Origin: an uncultured Clostridia bacterium
Lineage (GTDB): Bacteria > Bacillota > Clostridia > TANB77 > CAG-508
Assembly: GCA_947628395.1 (NCBI GenBank)
Contig: CANQZP010000040.1
Coordinates: 1-11,804 of the forward strand
Reading direction: 5' to 3'
DNA: 11,804 nucleotides
This document shows, piece by piece, positions 5,411 through 11,804 of the stretch. The position numbers were made by a program, and so were the translations under genes. The notes below the pieces were generated by a model. The model had not been told where the DNA came from and did not search any database. It saw nothing but the letters and a program-made list of their open reading frames with translations. Every line of letters begins with the position of its first letter. Position 1 is the first letter of the stretch.

Positions 5411-6478
5411 TTAATTATAACACAATTCTGCTTCATTTACAAGCTCTTTTATCAAATCTTTTACTGGAACTATTTTATCTATTCTAGAAGCATTACTTCC
5501 GCAAAATATTAATCCCTCTTTTAGATTTCCTTTTACTGAATTTATTAATGCTTTTGTTATACAGTATGGAGTTTCACTAGGATTACAAGTCTTTATACAA
5601 CCTAAACATTTTTCTGGTTTTATATTTTGTTTTTCTACATTTTCTATAAATTCATTTCTTATTGCTCTTCCTGGCATACCAACAGGACTTTGAACTATTT
5701 CGATATCTTTTTCAGTTGCATTCACATAAGCTTCTTTAAATTCTTGTGATGCATCACATTCTTCTGTTGCAACAAATCTTGTTGCCATTTGAACTCCAGA
5801 TGCTCCTAATTTTAAGCATTTTGCAATATCTTTTCCTGTATAAATTCCTCCAGCTATAATAACTGGAATCTTTTTCTTAAATTCTTTTTCAAATTCTTTT
5901 ACTTTTTCTACTACTTCTTTTGCTATATCAAAAATTGATTTCTTTTCTTTCAACTCTTCTTTTGAAAATCCTAAATGTCCTCCTGCTTCTGGTCCTTCTA
6001 CTACAATCATATCAGGAATATGATTTTGTTTAGCCCATAATTTTATCATAAGTCCTGCACCTCTTGCAGATGAAATAATTGGTGCTATTTTTACTTTTGT
6101 TCCTTCTACTAGTTTTGGAAGTTCCTTTGGAAGTCCTGCTCCAGATATTATTAAATCTATTCCACTTTCAATTGCTTTTTTTACATTTTCTTTATAAAAA
6201 TTAGTAACACTCATTATGTTTATACCTATAATTCCGCCTTTACTAATCTTTTTAGCTTCTTTAATATTTTTCTCTAAGCTTCTTAAATTTGCCTCATTTG
6301 TATTTTTCTCAAAGTCTGGTTCGTCATATCCAATCTGAGCAGTTGATATAATTCCTATTCCGCCTTCTTTTGCTACTGCTCCTGCTAATTTTGCTCTGGA
6401 TACTCCTATTCCCATACCACCTTGAATAATAGGTATTTTAGCAATTAAATCACCTATTTTTAAATTTGGAAGTTTCAT
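5411..6478 (-). CDS. COG2070 flavoprotein (nitronate monooxygenase/FabK-like) with C-terminal Cys cluster
   Basis: The 355-residue protein is an FMN-dependent TIM-barrel enzyme of the nitronate monooxygenase/FabK superfamily. It has the N-terminal IPIIQGGMGIGVS (15-27), GINIM (85-89), EGPEAGGHLG (161-170, with the conserved His168), PVIIAGGI (205-212) and GVQMATRF (228-235). Unlike classical FabK it has a C-terminal cysteine set, C291-x2-C294-x3-C298-x7-C306, which could bind an iron-sulfur cluster; the metal is inference. It may be a second enoyl-ACP reductase or another flavin oxidoreductase serving lipid metabolism, and the name fabK is not justified by sequence alone. The start at ATG 6478 is supported by CGAAAGGA upstream; an in-frame start at 6568 would overlap fabI by 71 bases. 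It follows fabI by 19 bases. Confidence 0.88.
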   Translation of the reverse strand: MKLPNLKIGDLIAKIPIIQGGMGIGVSRAKLAGAVAKEGGIGIISTAQIGYDEPDFEKNTNEANLRSLEKNIKEAKKISKGGIIGINIMSVTNFYKENVKKAIESGIDLIISGAGLPKELPKLVEGTKVKIAPIISSARGAGLMIKLWAKQNHIPDMIVVEGPEAGGHLGFSKEELKEKKSIFDIAKEVVEKVKEFEKEFKKKIPVIIAGGIYTGKDIAKCLKLGASGVQMATRFVATEECDASQEFKEAYVNATEKDIEIVQSPVGMPGRAIRNEFIENVEKQNIKPEKCLGCIKTCNPSETPYCITKALINSVKGNLKEGLIFCGSNASRIDKIVPVKDLIKELVNEAELCYN

Positions 6479-6497
6479 ATATATTTTTTCCTTTCGT

Positions 6498-7265
6498 TTA
6501 AATTCCCATGATAGAATAACCTGAATCTGCAAATAATACTTGACCTGTAACAGCTCTTGACATATCACTTAGCATAAATGTAACTGCATTTCCTACTTCT
6601 TCTGTAGTCACATTTCTTCTAAGTGGTGCTTTTTCTTCTACAACATCTAATATACTATTAAAATCTTTTATTCCTTTTGCAGATAAAGTTTTAATAGGTC
6701 CTGCAGATATTGCATTTACTCTTATTCCAGCTGGTCCTAAATTATCAGCTAAATATCTTATACTACATTCTAAAGCAGCTTTTGCTACTCCCATGACATT
6801 ATATCCTGGTAAAACTTTAGTTGAACCATAATATGTTAAAGCAACAATACTTGCATTTTCATTTAATACATCTAAATCTCTAGCTATTCTACATGTTGCA
6901 ACCAAAGAATATGCACTAACATCATTTGCATGTGAAAAACCTTCTTTGCTTGTGTTTATAAAATCATTTCTTAAATCTTCAGTATTGGCATGTGCAATGC
7001 TATGTAAAATTCCATCAATTTTTCCATATTCTTTTTTTATTGTTTTAAACAATTCTTCTAATTCTGTATCAATTGATGCGTCACATGTATACGCTTTAGC
7101 TCCTTCAAATTCTGATATTAATTCTTCTACTTTACTTCTGTTTTCTTCTCCCATAAATGTAAATATTAATTTTGCTCCATTTTTATATGCAGATTTTGCA
7201 GCTCCATAAGCAATGCTCCACTTATTTCTAATTCCCATAATTAGTATTCTTTTTTCTTTTAACAT
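6498..7265 (-). CDS. fabI: Enoyl-[acyl-carrier-protein] reductase (NADH), FabI
   Basis: The 255-residue short-chain dehydrogenase-type enzyme catalyses the last reduction of each type II fatty-acid elongation cycle. It shows the FabI-style nucleotide motif GIRNKWSIAYG (11-21), HSIAHA (88-93) and the catalytic pair Y155-x6-K162 in YNVMGVAK. Y145 lies in the TYYG segment, and AISAGPIKTLSAKGIKDF (185-202) is highly characteristic of FabI rather than FabG. The length is normal for the family. The ATG lies two bases after the accA stop, and the GGGGGAG ribosome binding site lies inside the end of accA, so the two are translationally linked. It sits beside a COG2070 flavoprotein, whereas many clostridia use FabK as their enoyl reductase. 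Confidence 0.96.
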   Translation of the reverse strand: MLKEKRILIMGIRNKWSIAYGAAKSAYKNGAKLIFTFMGEENRSKVEELISEFEGAKAYTCDASIDTELEELFKTIKKEYGKIDGILHSIAHANTEDLRNDFINTSKEGFSHANDVSAYSLVATCRIARDLDVLNENASIVALTYYGSTKVLPGYNVMGVAKAALECSIRYLADNLGPAGIRVNAISAGPIKTLSAKGIKDFNSILDVVEEKAPLRRNVTTEEVGNAVTFMLSDMSRAVTGQVLFADSGYSIMGI

Positions 7266-7267
7266 TT

Positions 7268-8221
7268 TTACTCCCCCTTTATATATTCTCCTATACCTCT
7301 AAATTTATTATATCTGTTTTCTAATAATTCTTCTTTTGTTAATTTCTCCAATTCTTTTACATTTTTTAATATTTCATTTTTTAAATTTTTTGCTACACTT
7401 TTAATATCTTTTTGTGCTCCACCTAGTGGTTCTTTTACTATTGTATCTACTATTCCAAAATCATACAAATCTTTAGCTGTTAGCTTCATAATTTCTGAAG
7501 CTTCTTTCGCTTTTGAGCCATCTTTCCAAAGAATACTTGCATAACCTTCTGGGGATAATATTGAATATATTGAATTTTCGAGCATTATTATTTTGTCTCC
7601 AACACTTATTGCTAAAGCTCCTCCACTTGAGCCTTCTCCAATTACTATTACTAGAATTGGAACTTTTAATCTACACATTTCAAGCATACTTCTTGCTATT
7701 GCTTCACCTTGACCTTTTTCTTCTGCTTCAATTCCAGGATAAGCACCTTTAGTATCAACAAAAGTTATAATAGGTCTATTAAATTTTTCTGCTTGTTTCA
7801 TGAGTCTTAAGCCTTTTCTGTAACTTTCAGGGTTTGGCATCCCAAAATTTCTTTCTATATTTTCTTTAGTATTTCGTCCTTTTTGCTGCGCAATTATTGT
7901 AAAACTTTTATCATCAATATTAGCTAAACCACATACAGTTGCTTTATCATCTTTTGATAATCTATCTCCATGTAGTTCTATAAAATCATCAAAAATATAT
8001 TTTATATAGTCTAGTGATGTTGGTCTTGATTGATTTCTAGCAATATTTACTCTATCCCAAGCTGTTAAATTATTATATGTTTTTTCTTTTAGTTCTTGTA
8101 TTTTCTCCTCAGCTTCTTTAATTTCTTTACCTGGCTTTATGACTTTGTCTTTTGATATTGTTTTCAAATCATTTATTTCATCTTCTAGTTTATTTATCTC
8201 TTCTTCTAGTTTTTTATCCAT
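7268..8221 (-). CDS. accA: Acetyl-CoA carboxylase carboxyltransferase subunit alpha, AccA
   Basis: The 317-residue alpha subunit of the carboxyltransferase works with AccD to move CO2 from carboxybiotin to acetyl-CoA, forming malonyl-CoA. The N-terminal 1-47 is a charged coiled-coil typical of AccA. The crotonase-like core shows AQQKGRNTKENIERNFGMPN (111-130), AYPGIEAEEKGQGEAIA (160-176), the oxyanion-type glycines GEGSSGGALA (195-204) and SPEGYASILWKD (223-234). The length is usual for the family. The start is ATG 8221, because the in-frame GTG nine bases upstream is part of the AAGGAGGTGA ribosome binding site. It is separated from accD by 252 bases filled by a long palindrome, but directly coupled to fabI downstream. 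Confidence 0.97.
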   Translation of the reverse strand: MDKKLEEEINKLEDEINDLKTISKDKVIKPGKEIKEAEEKIQELKEKTYNNLTAWDRVNIARNQSRPTSLDYIKYIFDDFIELHGDRLSKDDKATVCGLANIDDKSFTIIAQQKGRNTKENIERNFGMPNPESYRKGLRLMKQAEKFNRPIITFVDTKGAYPGIEAEEKGQGEAIARSMLEMCRLKVPILVIVIGEGSSGGALAISVGDKIIMLENSIYSILSPEGYASILWKDGSKAKEASEIMKLTAKDLYDFGIVDTIVKEPLGGAQKDIKSVAKNLKNEILKNVKELEKLTKEELLENRYNKFRGIGEYIKGE

Positions 8222-8266
8222 AGAATTCACCTCCTTATCTATGAATTTTTCAACTTATAATAATTG

Positions 8267-8456
8267 TATTTGAAAATACTTAAAAATAAAGACTTTCTCG
8301 GCTCAATTCACTCGCTATAGATTCTATGAAAAATTAAAACGAGCCTCTCGCTGTTCGAGCTTCGCTCGCCTTCGCTTCCTCATTTTAATTTTTTAAGAAT
8401 CTATACGCTCATTCCAATCACATTCGAAAGCTTTATTTTTAAGTGATTTTCAAATA
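8267..8456. repeat. 190-bp inverted repeat element between accD and accA
   Basis: Left and right arms of about 75 bases are near-complementary. The outer 25 bases (TATTTGAAAAT..CTTAAAAATAAAG, 8267-8291) match the right arm 8431-8456 with a single extra base. A middle segment of about 20 bases has diverged, and the inner segment TATAGATTCT..AAAAATTAAAA is again nearly identical. The centre contains CGAGC/GCTCG around a TTC loop (8356-8368). I see no obvious target-site duplication and no open reading frame. It resembles a MITE or fold-back element inserted between two operon genes; it would also form a long RNA stem in the accD-accA transcript. Confidence 0.85.
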
Positions 8457-8473
8457 TGATTTAGTAAAAAATA

Positions 8474-9319
8474 TTATCTATTATTATGAATCTTTAACAA
8501 CTTTCCTAAGAAATCTTTCATTTCTTTTCTATCTACAATTTGGTCAATAAATCCATGTTCTAATAGAAATTCAGAAGTTTGAAATCCTTCTGGCAATTCC
8601 TCTCCTATAGTTTGTTTTATCACTCTAGGACCTGCAAAACCTATCATTGCTTTAGGCTCTGCTAATACTATATCTGCAACTGTTGCAAATGAGGCTGTAA
8701 CTCCTCCATAAGTAGGATCTGTTAATACCGAAATATATAAAAGTCCTGCTTCATTCAATTTTGCAAGTGCTGATGTCGTTTTAGCCATTTGCATTAATGA
8801 TATAATTCCTTCTTGCATTCTAGCTCCACCTGATACTGAAAAAATTATAAGTGGTAGTTTTAATTCTATTGCCTTTTCTATAGAATATGTTATCATTTCT
8901 CCTACAACACTCCCCATAGATCCAATTAAAAAATTTCCATCCATAACACAAATAACTGCTTTTTCAGAATTTATCTCTCCTGTACCACAAACTACAGCTT
9001 CACTTATTCCAGTCTTTTCTTTTAGTGTTTCTATTTTTTTAATATATCCATCCAGATTTAATGGATTTACAGTCTTTATATTTAACTCGAAAGGTTCAAA
9101 AGTATTTTCATCTACAATTTGTTTTATTCTTCTTCTTCCAGACAAACGGAAATGATTATTGCAAACTGGACAAACACTATAATTTTGGTGCAATACATCT
9201 TTATAAATAATCTCACCACATTTATCACATTTTACCCATTTTCCAACTGGAATATCTACTTGCTTTTTTCTCTTATGATCTTCATTATTTTGTCTTTTTT
9301 TTATTTTATCAATAACCAT
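8474..9319 (-). CDS. accD: Acetyl-CoA carboxylase carboxyltransferase subunit beta, AccD
   Basis: The 281-residue beta subunit pairs with AccA in the carboxyltransferase. A four-cysteine zinc ribbon (C31-x2-C34 and C50-x2-C53) lies at the N-terminus, as in bacterial AccD. The crotonase-like core follows with MDGNFLIGSMGSVVGE (126-141), SGGARMQEG (163-171), DPTYGGVTASF (201-211) and GFAGPRVI (227-234). The length is normal. A stretch rich in Lys and Arg before the zinc ribbon (6-22) is compatible with the nucleic-acid binding reported for some AccD proteins. The ATG is 11 bases after the accC stop, and TAAGGAG forms both that stop codon and the ribosome binding site. Confidence 0.97.
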   Translation of the reverse strand: MVIDKIKKRQNNEDHKRKKQVDIPVGKWVKCDKCGEIIYKDVLHQNYSVCPVCNNHFRLSGRRRIKQIVDENTFEPFELNIKTVNPLNLDGYIKKIETLKEKTGISEAVVCGTGEINSEKAVICVMDGNFLIGSMGSVVGEMITYSIEKAIELKLPLIIFSVSGGARMQEGIISLMQMAKTTSALAKLNEAGLLYISVLTDPTYGGVTASFATVADIVLAEPKAMIGFAGPRVIKQTIGEELPEGFQTSEFLLEHGFIDQIVDRKEMKDFLGKLLKIHNNR

Positions 9320-9330
9320 AGATTATCTCC

Positions 9331-10674
9331 TTATAAGTTAAATTCTTTTTCAATAAATGATGTATCAAAATTTCCCTTTTCAAAATTTTTATTTTCTAAA
9401 ATTCTATATAAGAAATCTAAATTTGTATCTACTCCTTCAATTACACATTCCTCTAGAGCTCTTTTCATTTTAGAAATTGCTTCTTTTCTATCTTTACCAT
9501 AAACAATTATCTTTGCAATCATTGAATCATATACTGGTGGAATTTTATATCCTGTATATATTGCAGTATCTACTCTTACTCCATTTCCTCCAGGAAGATT
9601 TAGCTCTTTTATCTCACCTGGTGATGGTCTAAAGTTTTTATCAGGATTTTCTGCATTTATTCTACATTCAATACTATGTCCTTTAAAATTTATATCATCT
9701 TGTTTATAATTTAATTTTTCTCCAGAAGCTATGTGTATTTGTTCTTTTACAATATCTATTCCTGTAACCCATTCAGTAACTGGATGCTCTACTTGTATTC
9801 TTGTATTCATTTCCATGAAATAAAAATTTTTATCTTTATCTACTAAAAATTCTATTGTTCCAGCACTTGAATATCTTGCTGCTTTTGCAGCTTTTATTGC
9901 AGCTTCTCCCATCTTTTTTCTTAGTTTTTCATCTAATACTGTTGATGGGCTTTCTTCTAGAATTTTTTGATTTTTTCTTTGAATTGAACAATCTCTTTCT
10001 CCTAAATGTATTACATTTCCATGTTCATCTGCCAATACTTGTATTTCAACATGTCTAGGATTTACTATACATTTTTCTAGATATAATTCATCATCACCAA
10101 AAGAAACTTTTGCTTCCTGTTTTACTATATTATAATAATTTTTTAATTCTTTTTCATTTTTACAAAGTCTTATTCCTTTTCCGCCTCCGCCACTAGATGC
10201 TTTAAGCATTACTGGGTAACCTACTTTTTGAGCTATTTTTATTGCTTCATCTAAATCTTTTAACTTTCCATCAGAACCAGGAACTGTTGGAACGCCTGCT
10301 TTTTTCATCAATTCTTTAGCATTTGTTTTATTTCCCATTAGATTTATAACTTCATAAGATGGTCCAATAAATTTTATTTTACTTTCCTTACACATTTTTG
10401 CAAATGTTGCATTTTCTGATAAGAATCCAAATCCTGGGTGTATACTGTCACTTCCTGTTACATTTGCCGCTTCTAAAATACTTTTCATATCTAAGTAGCT
10501 TTTTGCAGGTACAGCTGGACCTATACATATTGCTTCATCTGCAAGTTGCTTATGAAGGCTATTTTTATCTGCTTCTGAATATACAGCTACTGTTCTTATT
10601 CCAAGTTCTCTACAACTTCTAATTATTCTTACTGCTATTTCTCCACGATTTGCAATTAAAACCTTTTTTATCAT
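9331..10674 (-). CDS. accC: Acetyl-CoA carboxylase biotin carboxylase subunit, AccC
   Basis: The 447-residue ATP-grasp enzyme carboxylates biotin on the carrier protein AccB. Motifs run in order: IANRGEIAVRIIR (7-19), HPGFGFLSEN (79-88), the ATP-binding glycine loop SSGGGGKG (160-167), HVEIQVLADEHGN (208-220), CSIQRKNQK (229-237) and MEMNTRIQVEHPVTE (287-301), which includes the metal ligand E288 and the catalytic R292. The length equals that of typical AccC and there is no fused biotinyl domain, so this is not pyruvate carboxylase. The AccB partner is not encoded here. The start at ATG 10674 has GAAAGGG about 8 bases upstream. Confidence 0.97.
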   Translation of the reverse strand: MIKKVLIANRGEIAVRIIRSCRELGIRTVAVYSEADKNSLHKQLADEAICIGPAVPAKSYLDMKSILEAANVTGSDSIHPGFGFLSENATFAKMCKESKIKFIGPSYEVINLMGNKTNAKELMKKAGVPTVPGSDGKLKDLDEAIKIAQKVGYPVMLKASSGGGGKGIRLCKNEKELKNYYNIVKQEAKVSFGDDELYLEKCIVNPRHVEIQVLADEHGNVIHLGERDCSIQRKNQKILEESPSTVLDEKLRKKMGEAAIKAAKAARYSSAGTIEFLVDKDKNFYFMEMNTRIQVEHPVTEWVTGIDIVKEQIHIASGEKLNYKQDDINFKGHSIECRINAENPDKNFRPSPGEIKELNLPGGNGVRVDTAIYTGYKIPPVYDSMIAKIIVYGKDRKEAISKMKRALEECVIEGVDTNLDFLYRILENKNFEKGNFDTSFIEKEFNL

Positions 10675-10714
10675 ATTTTACCCTTTCTTTTAATTTTTAT
10701 AAATATATATTTCT

Positions 10715-10751
10715 ATTATAGTATCTGAAAAGCTATCCGCTCCCAGGGATT
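10715..10751 (-). promoter_or_regulatory. Possible weak internal promoter before accC
   Basis: On the minus strand a perfect TATAAT (10720-10715) lies 40 bases before the accC ATG, but there is no good -35 at the right distance; the repeat-derived GGAGCG (10743-10738) sits there. It could add transcription of accC and the genes after it, independent of fabZ. Confidence 0.3.
10738..10751. repeat. 14-mer shared with the 3.8-kb palindrome
   Basis: CGCTCCCAGGGATT here is the exact reverse complement of AATCCCTGGGAGCG at 3837-3850. Both copies are intergenic, GC-rich against an AT-rich background, and sit at the edge of a palindromic region, suggesting pieces of the same repeat family. Confidence 0.6.
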
Positions 10752-10781
10752 CTTATGCTGCAATTTCTTCGGGTGGAGACG

Positions 10782-10845
10782 TGTAGGGGCGACTAGTAGT
10801 CGTCCGGTACTACAAAGCCTCACCCTATACAGTCCCGCCCCTACA
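10782..10845. repeat. REP-like GC-rich inverted repeat between fabZ and accC
   Basis: TGTAGGGGCG (10782-10791) is perfectly inverted as CGCCCCTACA (10836-10845). A smaller palindrome CGACTAGTAGTCG (10790-10802) lies inside the left half. Its composition contrasts sharply with the surrounding AT-rich DNA. The TGTAGGGGCG edge is like short interspersed palindromes I recall from gut Clostridia. No T run follows on the minus strand, so it should not fully stop fabZ transcripts. Confidence 0.75.
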
Positions 10846-10869
10846 TATTTTGCATTAAATACACTGCTT

Positions 10870-10908
10870 CAAATGAGGGTAGACTAAAAATCTGCCTCTT
10901 TTTTCATT
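10870..10908 (+). terminator. Terminator-like hairpin on the plus strand
   Basis: GAGGGTAGA (10875-10883) pairs with TCTGCCTC (10891-10898) with a small bulge, followed by TTTTTT, and the flanks AAATGA/TCATTT extend the stem. The orientation fits plus-strand transcripts, yet no plus-strand gene precedes it; on the minus strand the hairpin has no T run. It may end a small RNA or antisense transcript from the 10.7-kb repeat region. Confidence 0.45.
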
Positions 10909-10919
10909 TTGTGCTATTT

Positions 10920-11345
10920 TTATCCTACAATTGCAAAAGTTAATTCTCCTTTTGCAGCTATTTTTCCATCTACTGTAGCTATAGCTTCTCCAACACCTAT
11001 TGGACCTTTTTGCTTTATAATCTTAACCTCTAATTTTAAAACATCACCTGGAACTACTTGCTTTTTGAATCTTAATTTATCAATTCCACCAAACAAAGCA
11101 TTTTTTCCTTTATTCTCTTCCATAGACAAAATTGCTACTGCTCCAGTTTGAGCTAAAGCCTCAACAATCAATACACCAGGCATAATAGGCTCACCTGGAA
11201 AATGTCCTTCAAAATGTGGTTCATTTATACAAACATTTTTATAAGCTATACAACTTTCACCAGGCACACATTCTTCAACTCTATCAATCATCAAAAAAGG
11301 TGGCCTTTGTGGAATAATTTTCATAATCTCTTTAATATCTAACAT
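10920..11345 (-). CDS. fabZ: 3-hydroxyacyl-[acyl-carrier-protein] dehydratase FabZ
   Basis: The 141-residue hot-dog-fold enzyme removes water from 3-hydroxyacyl-ACP to give trans-2-enoyl-ACP in type II fatty-acid synthesis. Key motifs are IPQRPPFLMIDRV (11-23) and HFEGHFPGEPIMPGVL (44-59), with catalytic H48, followed by E62 in VEALAQTG, the usual His/Glu pair. The length is typical of FabZ, not of the longer FabA. It is the first gene of the minus-strand fatty-acid set and diverges from the 78-residue gene. A ribosome binding site AAAAGGAT lies about 10 bases before the ATG. It is followed by 245 bases of repeat-bearing spacer before accC, so shared transcription with accC is likely but not certain. 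Confidence 0.96.
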   Translation of the reverse strand: MLDIKEIMKIIPQRPPFLMIDRVEECVPGESCIAYKNVCINEPHFEGHFPGEPIMPGVLIVEALAQTGAVAILSMEENKGKNALFGGIDKLRFKKQVVPGDVLKLEVKIIKQKGPIGVGEAIATVDGKIAAKGELTFAIVG

Positions 11346-11379
11346 TTTTCATCAAATCCTTTTCTTTTTTCATTTTTTA

Positions 11380-11388
11380 TGATATAAT
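11380..11388 (+). promoter_or_regulatory. Extended -10 promoter of the 78-residue gene
   Basis: TGATATAAT (11380-11388) is an extended -10; the -35 region (around 11360-11365, TTTTCT) is poor. The start codon is about 38 bases downstream. The fabZ promoter must lie in the same short divergent region but I cannot place it. Confidence 0.5.
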
Positions 11389-11413
11389 TTTAATATTAAA
11401 CTATAGAAGGGAG

Positions 11414-11434
11414 GTCATACCTATTATGTATGAC
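11414..11434 (+). promoter_or_regulatory. Hairpin spanning the start codon of the 78-residue gene
   Basis: GTCATAC (11414-11420) is exactly inverted as GTATGAC (11428-11434). The stem starts at the edge of the GGGAGGT ribosome binding site and its loop and 3' arm hold the ATG at 11426. It could limit initiation, but a seven-base AT-rich stem may be chance. Confidence 0.35.
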
Positions 11435-11662
11435 ATTAACAGAATACGGAAAGAATTGTCAAATAAACCCATTCAATTAGAACTAATAAACCTTATTCAC
11501 AAACAAATTCAATCCAATCATTTCTCAAAAGAAATGATAATTACTGTCCCTAAAAAGATGTATAGTAGCAAACTCATAAAATCAAGTATTAAAATCTTAG
11601 GATACGATACCAAAATCAAAAAGTTTGCAACTGAAGAAATACAAATCTTCAAAACATCTTAA
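11426..11662 (+). CDS. Small protein of unknown function (78 aa)
   Basis: I do not recognise the family. The 78-residue product is basic and mostly polar. An N-terminal amphipathic helix (about 3-32, with IRKELSNKPIQLELINLIHK) is followed by alternating segments, EMIITVPKKM, SSKLIKSSIKILGY and KKFATEEIQIFKTS, suggesting a small alpha/beta fold. No membrane segment, signal peptide or cysteine is seen. The ribosome binding site GGGAGGT (11409-11415) lies about 11 bases before the ATG. A promoter upstream and a terminator just after the stop make it a single-gene unit, divergent from fabZ. Its basic character would fit a nucleic-acid or membrane-surface partner, but that is only inference. Confidence 0.75.
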   Translation: MYDINRIRKELSNKPIQLELINLIHKQIQSNHFSKEMIITVPKKMYSSKLIKSSIKILGYDTKIKKFATEEIQIFKTS

Positions 11663-11671
11663 ACTATCTAT

Positions 11672-11701
11672 AAGAGAGGAACTTCCCTCTCTTTTTTTTT
11701 T
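11672..11701 (+). terminator. Intrinsic terminator of the 78-residue gene
   Basis: AAGAGAGG (11672-11679) pairs with CCCTCTCTT around a short loop and is followed by a run of about ten T, ten bases after the stop codon. Confidence 0.88.
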
Positions 11702-11730
11702 GGAAATTTAGTATATTTAATCTATATACA

Positions 11731-11804
11731 CTGTAGCGCGAGGGAGAGCTTCTATATTTTTTATACGAGCCGCTCGGGGGGGAGATAGAGCGCTGTTACA
11801 TACG
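11731..11804. repeat. GC-rich palindromic repeat, cut by the window end
   Basis: This segment contains TGTAGCGCGAGGGAGAG on the left, a perfect small hairpin CGAGC-C-GCTCG (11766-11776), a run of seven G and GAGCGCTGTTACA on the right. The AGCGC and GCGCT ends and the TGTA/TTACA edges are roughly inverted. TAGCGCGAGGGA resembles TAGCGCGAAGGGA at 3716-3728. No coding potential is visible. It probably belongs to the same interspersed repeat family and may continue past the window. Confidence 0.5.

Noticed and set aside
5411..6568. Longer start for the COG2070 protein (ATG at 6568)
   Set aside because: It would overlap fabI by 71 bases and add 30 residues unlike the family. ATG 6478 has a ribosome binding site and begins where homologs begin.
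8222..8230. GTG start for accA at 8230
   Set aside because: The GTG is part of the GGAGGTG ribosome binding site. ATG 8221 is correctly spaced.
8341..8372. GTTCGAGC-containing hairpins as a possible tRNA
   Set aside because: Only the short motif resembles a T-loop. There is no acceptor stem, anticodon arm or D arm, and the hairpin is the centre of the 190-bp inverted repeat.

Overview
The window is strongly AT-rich. Its genes carry strong GGAGG-type ribosome binding sites, and the gene content is a bacterial type II fatty-acid cluster with an SleB/CwlJ-type cell-wall hydrolase and a CapA-type protein. This points to a low-GC Firmicute, most likely an anaerobic clostridial relative. The species cannot be told from the sequence alone.

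Right half (about 5.1-11.4 kb): a minus-strand fatty-acid gene set reads fabZ, accC, accD, accA, fabI, then a COG2070 (nitronate monooxygenase/FabK-like) flavoprotein with a C-terminal cysteine cluster, and last a 71-residue protein resembling the C-terminal domain of RNA polymerase alpha. AccC, AccD and AccA supply biotin carboxylase and carboxyltransferase for malonyl-CoA. FabZ dehydrates 3-hydroxyacyl-ACP and FabI reduces the enoyl-ACP. The biotin carrier (accB), fabH, fabD, fabG, fabF and acpP are not in the window, so the pathway is split over several loci. From accA downward the genes are 2-24 bases apart. Two larger gaps, fabZ-accC and accD-accA, are filled with palindromic elements. 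A bidirectional terminator at 5131-5172 closes the operon.

Left half (0.1-4.7 kb): three separate minus-strand genes are present. They encode an FAD oxidoreductase fused to a Rieske domain, a membrane-anchored CapA-like metallophosphatase-fold protein, and a membrane-anchored SleB/CwlJ-like hydrolase with a Thr/Glu repeat linker.

Three small plus-strand genes (104, 73 and 78 residues) are single-gene units lying between or opposite the larger genes. Each has an extended -10 promoter (TGnTATAAT), a good ribosome binding site and a nearby intrinsic terminator. None belongs to a family I recognise. The 104-residue gene has a leader of about 240 bases with four successive stem-loops, the most interesting regulatory candidate here.

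The intergenic DNA is rich in long imperfect palindromes (1717-1809, 1872-1959, 3724-3843, 8267-8456, 10782-10845, and one running off the right end). They look like REP/MITE-type repeats. A GC-rich 14-mer is shared between the elements at 3.84 kb and 10.74 kb.
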